Assembly: GCA_030272585.1 (NCBI GenBank)
Contig: BSYQ01000010.1
Span: 1,674,001 to 1,738,000 of the forward strand
Direction: 5' to 3'
Origin: Bryopsis sp. KO-2023
Lineage: Eukaryota; Chlorophyta; Ulvophyceae; Bryopsidales; Bryopsidaceae
DNA length: 64,000 nt
Positions 1 to 8,179 of the stretch are shown piece after piece (position 1 is the stretch's first letter; each line of letters begins with the position of its first letter). The translations under genes were made by a program, and so were the position numbers. The notes below the pieces were generated by a model. That model saw only the letters and a program-made list of their open reading frames with translations, was not told the DNA's origin and did not search any database.

Positions 1-2
1 CA

Positions 3-1544
3 CGTGGCTTGGTTTCTAGCCGGCGGGACTCTGTGGACCCATCTCCGCCTCAGGGTTATTATACCCAGTTGATAGATAGGTTGACTGAAGGGTACACTAA
101 GGACCCTTGGTATGACACACTGGAAGCTGCCCAGGTGTTACAATATCAAGATGGTTACTGGTGGAATGGTAATGTGCTGGCTGTACCAAATTTTGGAACA
201 TTGAGACAGGATATAATCCATGATTGCCATAGTACAGTCTATAGTGGACACTTTGGTGTGGCTAAGACTTTACGGCAAATCAAGAGACATTTCTGGTGGC
301 CTCAGATGGAGGACCATATCAGATCATATGTGCAAGGATGTGATTCATGCCAAAGGCACAAGGGTAGGCGAAGAAAGCCTCAAGGTCCCCTAAAACCCTT
401 GTCTATTCCGAATGCACAATGGGAAAATGTTTCGATGGATTTTGTCACTCACCTCCCATCATCTAGTGGAGCAGGTTATGATGCAATCCTTGTCTTTGTG
501 GACATGTTAACCAAAATGGTACATCTCGCTGCAACTCGAACGGATTGTGGTGCAGCTGAAGCAGCAAATCTCTTTGTGAACCATGTTTTCAAAGCTCATG
601 GCATGCCAAAGAAATTGGTCACAGATAGAGATCCAAGATTTGTCTCACACTTCTTTAGGGAGTTGTGTGATAAATGGGAAATCAGTCAAGCCCTTTCTTC
701 GGCTTATCATCCAGAAACAGATGGGCAAACCGAAGCGATGAACAAAGTGATGCAAGATACTCTTCGCCACTTTGTGGGGCCTTCCCAAAGAAATTGGGCT
801 GATTTATTACCGGTTGTTGAGTTTGCAATAAATAACTCAAGATCAGAAGCAACTGGAGAAACACCCTTCTTCCTGAACTATGGAAAAGATCCATGGACAG
901 CATTGACTGCTCAGATCCCTAGAAAAGGACCAAAGCAGGTCGCTGTACCAGAAGTTCAGAAAATGACGAGTGAAATCCGAGAAGGGATTGTTGAGGCAAA
1001 GAAACGCCTTCAGGCGGCTCAGCAACGCTATAAAGCTCAAGCTGATCGTCACCGGGCTCCCGTAGAGATCAAGGTTGGAGACCTTGTTCTCCTTGATGCA
1101 AGAAACTTAAGGTTAAAGCATCCAGGATCGCGGAAATTAACGCCGAAATGGGTAGGACCTTTCCCTATCGAGCGTCAAATAAATGAGGTTGCTTTCAAAA
1201 TAAAGCTTCCTGATACTTTGCCCATACATCCGGTGTTCCATGCTTCACTCTTGAAGCCATATTGGGCTAAAGGGTCTGTGCAACCCCCGCCACCTATCGA
1301 GATTGAAGGTGACTTGGAATGGGAGGTTGAACGCATTCTTGATCGCAGAGAGCGACGTAGGGGCAAGAAATGCTACACAGAATTCCTAGTGAAATGGGTT
1401 GGATACGGTCATGAGCACAACTCATGGGAACCGGAACAGAATGTCGTGCACGCGCGAGAATTGGTTGACGAGTTTCACCAATCTCAAGCACAATCGATTG
1501 TCCCACCTCGCACGATCCGAAGGAGATCACAAGCGAAGGTTTGA
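3..1544 (+). CDS. Chromovirus pol C-terminus: integrase plus chromodomain (partial)
   Basis: The frame is open from the left edge. It shows an HHCC zinc-binding head (first His near residue 72, closing with the C-D-S-C pair near 111-114). The integrase core follows, with an MDFV segment (about 145), a VTDRDPRF segment (about 205) and AYHPETDGQTE (about 235), which carry the D, D and E of the catalytic triad. Next comes the basic C-terminal domain and then a chromodomain (about residues 435-490, WEVERILDRR to NSWEPEQNV), which in this family targets insertion to chromatin. Known role of the family: integration of the reverse-transcribed copy. The N-terminal RT and RNase H are outside the window. 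Confidence 0.93.
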   Translation, partial: RGLVSSRRDSVDPSPPQGYYTQLIDRLTEGYTKDPWYDTLEAAQVLQYQDGYWWNGNVLAVPNFGTLRQDIIHDCHSTVYSGHFGVAKTLRQIKRHFWWPQMEDHIRSYVQGCDSCQRHKGRRRKPQGPLKPLSIPNAQWENVSMDFVTHLPSSSGAGYDAILVFVDMLTKMVHLAATRTDCGAAEAANLFVNHVFKAHGMPKKLVTDRDPRFVSHFFRELCDKWEISQALSSAYHPETDGQTEAMNKVMQDTLRHFVGPSQRNWADLLPVVEFAINNSRSEATGETPFFLNYGKDPWTALTAQIPRKGPKQVAVPEVQKMTSEIREGIVEAKKRLQAAQQRYKAQADRHRAPVEIKVGDLVLLDARNLRLKHPGSRKLTPKWVGPFPIERQINEVAFKIKLPDTLPIHPVFHASLLKPYWAKGSVQPPPPIEIEGDLEWEVERILDRRERRRGKKCYTEFLVKWVGYGHEHNSWEPEQNVVHARELVDEFHQSQAQSIVPPRTIRRRSQAKV

Positions 1545-1690
1545 GACATCATATCACAGTTGGCCACTGGATGATGATGATCTCCTCTCTTAAAATCGTG
1601 TAACTACTAGACACTATCATTTGTATGATGCCTATCATGCATTTGATTCCTAGTGAACCCGAGGCGGCTTCACATCTAAGGAGGGGGCAC

Positions 1691-1926
1691 TGTTACAAGT
1701 GATCACCGAGATGTCTAGTAAGCACTAGCTAGAGCTACAGACTAGCTATGGGCACTAGTGATAGCCTAGTCAGAGCTTAAGGTCCATAGGATCCCAATAG
1801 GAGATCCTATAGCTCAAGAACCCTGGTGCCTCGCCCTAATGACATTAGTCAAGGGTCCCATCAATGAGTGGGGGTTTGATGGGTTAAGGAGGCTTCGAGG
1901 GAGGGTTCGGGGAGGTTGTTGTAACA
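1691..1926 (+). repeat. 3' LTR of the chromovirus
   Basis: It begins TGTTAC right after a purine tract (aaggagggggcac) and ends GTAACA, so the ends form the short inverted repeat typical of LTRs. Length is about 236 nt. The partner 5' LTR is outside the window, so the borders rest on the end motif and polypurine tract only. Confidence 0.7.
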
Positions 1927-1931
1927 GCAGC

Positions 1932-2350
1932 CAGAGATAGGACTTGGGCCAAAATTCTGGTCCGGCTACGGTCCGGTCCGGTTACGGTCGAGTTACGGTT
2001 CCGTATTACGGCCGTAACTCCGTACCGTAACCGGAGTACTATGTTGTTTTTACGGTACGGAATAGGTACGGTATAGCTACGGTAGCCCCTAAATCACCGT
2101 GAAGTAGTGTGGTTCAGTGCTAAAGCGTTAGGCTGTAGTCTGTAAGGTCGTGGGTTCGAATCCCCCTGGGTTCCTTTGGGTTCTCGGGACCCTGCGGGGG
2201 TTACTATTTACGGTTTACGGTTGGTACGGTGGTTACGGTCGGTACGGTCCGGTACCGGAGCAGTACGGAGTGGTACGGTGGTCCGGTTCCGAGCACGAAA
2301 ACCACTCCGGTCCGGACCGTAACTACCGTAACCGGAAAGTCCTATCTCTG
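1932..2350. mobile_element. Non-autonomous hAT-type DNA transposon (MITE-like)
   Basis: The terminal inverted repeats are 14 nt and perfect: CAGAGATAGGACTT at 1932-1945 and its complement at 2337-2350. They are flanked by an exact 8-bp direct repeat, acagcagc, at 1924-1931 and 2351-2358. A CAGAG-type end and an 8-bp duplication are hallmarks of the hAT superfamily. The 419-bp body has no transposase frame. It is packed with subterminal TACGGT/ACCGTA repeats on both sides, as expected of transposase-binding arrays. The centre holds a tRNA-like sequence. The left target copy overlaps the last bases of the chromovirus LTR, so this insertion came after the LTR element. Confidence 0.88.
2101..2173 (+). 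pseudogene. tRNA-Tyr-like sequence inside the hAT element
   Basis: A box A-like TGGTTCAGTGC (2110-2120) and a perfect box B GGTTCGAATCC (2153-2163) are spaced as in a tRNA gene. Between them is a GCTGTAGTC segment followed by AAGGTCG, close to the anticodon arm and variable region of plant tRNA-Tyr (anticodon GTA). The T-arm pairs 4 of 5 bases. The acceptor stem pairs poorly, so it is probably a tRNA relic or tRNA-derived module rather than a working gene. It lacks an obvious T-run terminator right after the 3' end. Confidence 0.6.
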
Positions 2351-2358
2351 ACAGCAGC

Positions 2359-5300
2359 ATGTCGGAGCTACTTCGGCAGGTGAAAGTATCCCTTCGGGGA
2401 AACGTTTTCTTTCGGAAGACGGTACAGGAGATGCTGGGGCAGCAGAGTAACCTGCCTCGAGGGGTACCGGTCAAGACTGCAGAGGAAACTGAGCAGAGTG
2501 ATTTCGATTTCTTTGATTATGATTCGGAGAGGGAGGATGTGCCTGCAGGCTGTATTGATGTAAATCCATTGGAGGCTTATCAGGCTGGATTCCAAGGAAG
2601 CCCTCTGTTCCATGTACAGGCAGAGGTGGGCCCCCACCTTCACCCCATCTCCCTCATGGTGGATACTGGGGCAGCAGTCAATGTGGTACCCTGGAGGCTC
2701 ATTCAAGGACTCGGGATTCCTCTCCAGCCATCCAAAGTGAATCTGAGGGGGGTGGGGGGCCTACGGTGCCCTGCTAAGGGGGAGTTCCAAGCAAGACTCA
2801 GAGTCCAGGGCAAAGAAACATTTGCCAGATTTTTGGTTTTAGAAGAGGGATCCTCTGGACTTCTGGGTAAACCCACCCTCGCCAGCTTGGGCTTCCTTAT
2901 CAACCCAGTGAACAACAGCTTGATCCCCATCAGCCACCCACCAAGGGAAAAGGGGGAAAACACTCAAAACAGCAAGCAGAAAAAAGAAGGGAAGGATACC
3001 CCAAGCAGAGAAAAAAAAGGGGGGGACAGTACTCATGAAAAAGAGAAAAAAAAACAGGATCCACAGCAAAGTAGCACAAAACAGGACAAGGCAGGGGGAC
3101 CTGCACTCAGACCTACCCAGTGGCAAGTCCAGTTGACACACCAGGCCCTGACCCCCAAAGCCAGAGCTGACTCAGGGGGGGGGTATGACTTGCCCCTCAC
3201 GGAATCGAAGACCATCCCAGCAGGGAAAAAGGTCCTCATCAGAACTGGAATACTACACAAGCTACCCCAGGGAGTGGCAGGCACAGTGGTGACCAAGGAT
3301 GCAGCAGCCAAGCTCAATCTGCATGTGTTGCCTTCTCTGACCAATCACAAGGGGAGGCAGGAGTTCACTGAGATCACCTACCTCATCCACAACCAAGGCA
3401 GCAAGCACTGCAGGATCCAGGCAGGCAAGTCAGTAGCCTCCCTCCTACTAACCAAGTCACTGACACCTCCAATGCACCTCCACACTCAGGGAAGTGGGGG
3501 TGACACCCAGGGGAAGGCACCAGAATTCCAGGAACCGAACTCATTCACTGCTCAGGAGGCACCACAGGACACCCCGGGGATCCACATCCACTATATGCAT
3601 TCAGTGGAAAAGGGCAGTCGACCCTCCCCAGGCAAACGGGGCAAAACACCTATGCCTTACCACATCATGTTTCCCCTGGGGAAATCCATCGTTCTGGGGC
3701 CTCGGAAGACAGCCTCCTTCCAACTACCCTACCGCATCTCAGGGCACCTTCCCCCCCTCCGGGATTGCCTCGCAGGACCCAACCGTGTCCACGCAAAAAT
3801 CCGCCCCAACGGAATTACACAGGTCGTCATTCACAACCTGAGTGACGAGCCTCTCCACTTGACGCCCAGGATGAAAATGCTCTGGGCTCCGACCTCCATC
3901 CTCTCCGAGACTGGGCCCTCAGAACCGGAGTGCTGCACGGTGGACGACGCACACAGTGAACCAGCGGCGCTAGAACACGACAGCTCCGCAGAGCCGGAGT
4001 GCTGCACGGTGGACGACGCACACGGTGAACCAGCGGCGCTGGGAATCGACAGCTCCGCAGGGTCGGAGTGCTGCACAGTGGAAGAAACGGACGGTGAGAC
4101 AGAGGCACTAAAAAAACTCACCAAACAGTTTCCGGATTTATTCTCAGAAGAGGAGGTGAACACCCCCTTGAAGCAGACCATGAGTGTGGGCACGGAGGAC
4201 GTCGAGTGGGAACAAACCCCGCGGTTGACAAACAGGTCGGCATATCAGCCGATGTCCTTAGTCGAGAAACAGGCCGTGCAGACGGAACTCGACGGCCTGG
4301 TAAGGAGGGGCATTTTGCGCGAGATGGATCCAAGCGAGAAAGGCTTTTTCCATCAGTTGCTGGCGATCCCTAAGAAAACGGGGAAACCGCGGCTGACCCT
4401 CGACTGCCGCCGTTTAAACACGATGGTGAGGAGCTGGACTTGCTCCTTACCGCCAACGCGAGAGGTGGTGCGCACACTGCACCCAAAGTGGAGGTACTTC
4501 ACTATATTGGATCTATTGGACGGTTTTTTCCAAGTCCCAGTGAAAAAGGAACTCCAGCAGTACTTCTGTTTTGAGTTTGAGCAAAGAAGGTATATGTTCT
4601 TGAAGCTGGTCCAGGGCTTCGGGCCCAGCGCGTGTTTATTCCACGACGTAGTGAGGAGGGTCGTGGGCGGCGAAGCACCGAACTTCGTGGACGACCTGAT
4701 CGTCGGCGGGGCCACCCGCCTGGAGCACCACCGTCGCCTGGAAAGCGTAATGCGGCGACTTGAGGCTTTCGGTTTCAAACTGAAGCAGGAAAAAATAAGG
4801 TGGTGCAGGGAACAGACGGTGTTCCTGGGGTACGACATCTACGCGGGAAGGTATTCACTTGAAACCTATGCCGCCAAAGCCCAACAGAATCTGCCGGAGA
4901 TAAAGGACCGACGGCAGCTGCAAAAGGGCCTTGGGGTTTTAAACGTCCTGCGAGACGTCGTGCCCGGGTATACCAAGCTAGTGGGGGATCTTTACCCCAT
5001 CGCCCAGGGGACGGGGAAGGTGGACTGGGAAGAAGTACAAAACAAGTTCCGCGAGGCGGCAGGGAAGGTGTTCTCTCGTGCCTACGCCATGGGAAGGATG
5101 GAGCAGGAAGGGGAGTTCCGTTTATTTACAGATTGGAGCGGAGGTGCATATGGGTATGCCCTGTTCGCCGGGGAAACTTTGATCCAGGTGGGGTCGAGAA
5201 AGAACTTTGTCTGGCAAAAGAAAGTTAGCTCGTTTCTGGGGGAAGCCCGAGCTATCGCGTGGGCGCTGCAAAGCGTCACGCACATTATTCGAGGCAGCGT

Positions 5301-6555
5301 CGTCACCGTTTTTTGTGACAGTGATGCCGTGATCAAGAAACTGCAGCAGCCCACAGGATGGGAAAAGGAGACTGACTCTAGGGTACTCCGACTGCTCGGT
5401 TACCTCTTGGGGAATTTCTGTGTGGGGCAGGACCTGCTATTCCAGTTCGTGAATGGGCTAGATAACCACCTAGCCGATCTGATGAGCAGGTGGAGGTACA
5501 GCGACGAGAGAAGGAGGACGAAAACGGAAGGGGAGGAAAAGGAGCAAGGTGTCAACGCTGTCACGCCAATGGAAACCTTGATGCGCAGAGCCCACGTGGG
5601 GCACCCGGGGGCCACCAAGATGAGGGAGATACTCGTCTCGTGGGGGGAGCAAGTTCCACAGCAAGCAATCGAAGATTTTTGCAGGAAGTGCGAGTCGTGC
5701 CAACGTTTCCGACGGAGGCCTCGGGAGGGAAAGCTTGGGTGTGTGGCCGACAGTGGAACGCCAGGCGAACAGCTATGTATGGATTGGGTTGGGCCGCTGA
5801 AAGCCACGACGGGCGGCCTACGCTACATATGGACTGTGATCGACGCCGGTACGCGCTTGGGAGAGGCTTGGCCCACGAGAGCCGCTGGGTCGCAGGACGC
5901 AGTGAGAATGTTGCAGAAATGGATGCAGGACAGGGGAAGTCCAAAAGCGGTGGTCGTTGACAGGGCGAAATGCTTCGACGCCGACGTCTTTCGGGATTTC
6001 TGCCACCAAAATCGAATAAGCGTCACCTACATCCCAGCGGGTTCGCATAAGAGCGCCGGCTTGATCGAGCGCTACAATCAAACCCTCATCAACCGCCTAC
6101 GGAGGATGATGGACGATGTTTCAGCGAGGGAAAACGAGTGGGACCAGCAGCTCGCGGCAGCCGCAAGACTAATCAGACTGTGGCCGCATCGAATCACGGG
6201 ATACACCCCTGAGGAGCTCTGGAGCGGGAGGCGTAGCTCGGGAGGAGAGATGACGACTGACGAGCTAAGGGCCGCACGGAAGGAGGCCACGCAGAGGGTG
6301 GCGCTACACCGAGCCAAGGTGAATAGTACGCGGAAGGATCACGTGTGGAAAGCGCAACAGGGAGACCTAATCCTCGTATATGACCATCAACGGATGGCGC
6401 GAAAAGACGCGAAAGTACTCCCGTTCTGGCGGGGACCTTTCAGGACACATCGACGAGTTTCACGGGACGTCGTGGAGTACAGGAGAAAGGAAGGAGGAGG
6501 GAGAGTGTTGACAGCTCACGACGATCACGTGAGGAAGTGGGAAGGAAGCGGTTGA
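2359..6555 (+). CDS. Retroelement pol polyprotein: protease, dUTPase-like, RT, RNase H, integrase
   Basis: A 1398-residue open frame. Domains in order: aspartic protease with MVDTGAA near residue 95; a Lys/Glu-rich linker; a dUTPase-like beta domain (about 255-375) with ARADSGGGYDL, which resembles dUTPase motif 1, then TGILHKLPQGVAGTV; a linker holding three 23-residue repeats; reverse transcriptase (about 615-850) with the FVDDL active-site box near 775; RNase H (about 915-1020) starting LFTDWSGG; a zinc-binding head (H-x3-H, C-x2-C) and an integrase core from about 1130 to 1290; and a basic tail. The first ATG follows the hAT target duplication, so the native frame may begin further upstream. 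dUTPase-like domains occur in some retroviruses and a minority of LTR elements; activity is not claimed here. Confidence 0.88.
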   Translation: MSELLRQVKVSLRGNVFFRKTVQEMLGQQSNLPRGVPVKTAEETEQSDFDFFDYDSEREDVPAGCIDVNPLEAYQAGFQGSPLFHVQAEVGPHLHPISLMVDTGAAVNVVPWRLIQGLGIPLQPSKVNLRGVGGLRCPAKGEFQARLRVQGKETFARFLVLEEGSSGLLGKPTLASLGFLINPVNNSLIPISHPPREKGENTQNSKQKKEGKDTPSREKKGGDSTHEKEKKKQDPQQSSTKQDKAGGPALRPTQWQVQLTHQALTPKARADSGGGYDLPLTESKTIPAGKKVLIRTGILHKLPQGVAGTVVTKDAAAKLNLHVLPSLTNHKGRQEFTEITYLIHNQGSKHCRIQAGKSVASLLLTKSLTPPMHLHTQGSGGDTQGKAPEFQEPNSFTAQEAPQDTPGIHIHYMHSVEKGSRPSPGKRGKTPMPYHIMFPLGKSIVLGPRKTASFQLPYRISGHLPPLRDCLAGPNRVHAKIRPNGITQVVIHNLSDEPLHLTPRMKMLWAPTSILSETGPSEPECCTVDDAHSEPAALEHDSSAEPECCTVDDAHGEPAALGIDSSAGSECCTVEETDGETEALKKLTKQFPDLFSEEEVNTPLKQTMSVGTEDVEWEQTPRLTNRSAYQPMSLVEKQAVQTELDGLVRRGILREMDPSEKGFFHQLLAIPKKTGKPRLTLDCRRLNTMVRSWTCSLPPTREVVRTLHPKWRYFTILDLLDGFFQVPVKKELQQYFCFEFEQRRYMFLKLVQGFGPSACLFHDVVRRVVGGEAPNFVDDLIVGGATRLEHHRRLESVMRRLEAFGFKLKQEKIRWCREQTVFLGYDIYAGRYSLETYAAKAQQNLPEIKDRRQLQKGLGVLNVLRDVVPGYTKLVGDLYPIAQGTGKVDWEEVQNKFREAAGKVFSRAYAMGRMEQEGEFRLFTDWSGGAYGYALFAGETLIQVGSRKNFVWQKKVSSFLGEARAIAWALQSVTHIIRGSVVTVFCDSDAVIKKLQQPTGWEKETDSRVLRLLGYLLGNFCVGQDLLFQFVNGLDNHLADLMSRWRYSDERRRTKTEGEEKEQGVNAVTPMETLMRRAHVGHPGATKMREILVSWGEQVPQQAIEDFCRKCESCQRFRRRPREGKLGCVADSGTPGEQLCMDWVGPLKATTGGLRYIWTVIDAGTRLGEAWPTRAAGSQDAVRMLQKWMQDRGSPKAVVVDRAKCFDADVFRDFCHQNRISVTYIPAGSHKSAGLIERYNQTLINRLRRMMDDVSARENEWDQQLAAAARLIRLWPHRITGYTPEELWSGRRSSGGEMTTDELRAARKEATQRVALHRAKVNSTRKDHVWKAQQGDLILVYDHQRMARKDAKVLPFWRGPFRTHRRVSRDVVEYRRKEGGGRVLTAHDDHVRKWEGSG
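3925..4131 (+). repeat. Three tandem 69-nt (23-aa) repeats within pol
   Basis: Units begin at 3925, 3994 and 4063 and encode a Cys-Cys/acidic motif (EPECCTVDDAH then EPAAL then DSSA). The first two are nearly identical and the third has diverged. The repeat links the dUTPase-like part to the RT. Confidence 0.85.
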
Positions 6556-6900
6556 AGCAAGAGAGACCAAGAACGAGAGTGAGAGACAGTGAGTGAATGG
6601 GGTATTCGGAGGAAGGCGCAGAGAAGCGTGTAAGGAGGATCAGAATAGATGGGAAAGATGGGGGAATGTAGATGTAACGGTCCGTGGGAAAGTGGACTTG
6701 AAACGGCACATGACAGTTATTGGGGAAGTATATGAGTTGAGAGGACGGATTGGGGAACATCCTGTAATCATACTTTCGGGATATCTTACACCAGTATTCC
6801 TCGTCCAATTCGTCATTTCCATGGTGGTGATTTGTCTACGACAGATTGGTGTTGACAAGGGGGCGACTAATCCTTCAAGACTGTTGTTATCGCCTTTAAT

Positions 6901-8179
6901 TAATAATTCAAAGTACATTATCGCGTCCATCCCGCCACCCCTGTCGTACTTCCGCCTTTTGCAAATCTCCGATTTGCCTCCTTTTGCTTGTTGCCTTGAA
7001 GGAGGGCCCAGTGAAAGATAGAACCTAAAGAGAATATGCCAATCAATGATTACAAAAGACTCTGCGATCCAACACAACGAATAGGCACGAATCCAGTCCC
7101 ACAGTAACTCCCAATAAAACGTGGACCCTCCATTCGTTCAACGATCATAACCAATTCAACAGCCCATTCCTCCGTTACATAACCCAAAATGAAATGCACA
7201 AATTGTTTGTGGGGATGAGGGAAAAAAAGAGGCATGTGGCAAAGAGCTGGGTTTGACTCCTAGCAGCTTGGAGATGTTAGATGCATTTGTATTGAACTTG
7301 TAATCGGTGGATGGGAATGCTTGTCAATGTAATTAAATAAATCCATTTGTTTCGAAATGCTGTTTCGAAATAGGATGACGATCGCTGTGTTTTCCTGGAT
7401 TGAAAGAGAGGAAAGAAAAGGTTTGCTTTAAAAAAAAACAGTATGTTCTTTATCGAGTGGAAAAGGGGGAAAACAAACACTGACAGGCTGACAGCCAACT
7501 TTGAGAGGGAAAAATTGTAGAAATAAAAAAAGAAGCAAGAAAGAAAACAATAGATCTAAAGAAATATATTGTTAACATTTATCGAAATTGCCCAAGTCAT
7601 CTCCTTGCTTGTATAGAAATAGTTTCCTCATGTAATAGTAGTACTCATCATGTTTTCATGTTTTCCTGTGATGTCTCAATTCAGAATGGCCCAAAAAAAA
7701 TCAAGAGTGTGAGTTGGGTCGGTGAATGGGGAAAGGAAAAGAAAGAAATACATTTTTCAGTTCTTTTGGAGATGGGGCTGGTCTATCAGATGAACAAACT
7801 CATATATCAGATGCACACTCCCCATTTGTTTTTTGTTGTCGTTGAAAACAACACTCCAAAAGAATCTTTACAGCAATCCCCTCCCACCCCTCCCCGCAAA
7901 AAAAAAAAAAAAAAAAAAAAATCTTCTCACCCTAACAAACGAATTGTTGAGAATCGTCCCACCCGACCAAAATCGATTCTGCTTCTTCCCCCCCCAAAAA
8001 ATGTAGTCCGTTGTTTTTTCTTGGGGGGGTTCCCTTCCTAGTGATCTAAATCAACCATCGTCCATTGCGGACCCCTCTTCTCAATAATTGAACAACCCAA
8101 AATCAATTCCCTCACAAAAATCCTCCTCCTGATTATACTCTGCTGAATAATACTCCCCCCCCCCTCTTCCCCCCTGCTC
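6901..8179. other. Gene-free stretch between the retroelement and METTL14
   Basis: No coding exon recognised. It contains a short inverted repeat (gcaaat-ctccg-atttgc near 6960-6976), AT-rich DNA, and an A-run of about 23 at 7899. The right end serves as the 3' flank or UTR of METTL14 on the minus strand. Confidence 0.6.

Larger units (their letters stand above)
1..1926 (+). mobile_element. Ty3/gypsy chromovirus, 3' half with 3' LTR
   Basis: LTR retrotransposon of the chromodomain-bearing Ty3/gypsy (Metaviridae) lineage. The window opens inside pol. What is visible is the zinc-binding integrase head, the integrase core, a C-terminal chromodomain, a short non-coding tail, a purine-rich tract just before 1691 and the 3' LTR. 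The 5' LTR, gag, protease, RT and RNase H would lie to the left of the window. The visible reading frame looks whole, which suggests a fairly young copy. Its 3' edge abuts a second, unrelated LTR-element frame, and a small DNA element sits exactly at that junction. The simplest reading is that the chromovirus inserted into the second element (inference). Confidence 0.9.
2351..6900 (+). mobile_element. Second LTR retroelement, pol region with dUTPase-like domain
   Basis: A second retroelement of Ty3/gypsy-like domain order (protease, dUTPase-like, RT, RNase H, integrase). Its pol frame looks whole across the visible part. A purine-rich tail follows the frame. I could not fix the 3' LTR; a TGTAGATG at 6667 after a purine run is a candidate start. 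The 5' side (gag, 5' LTR) is not in the window, because the chromovirus and the hAT element occupy the sequence directly upstream. The right border is approximate. Confidence 0.75.
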
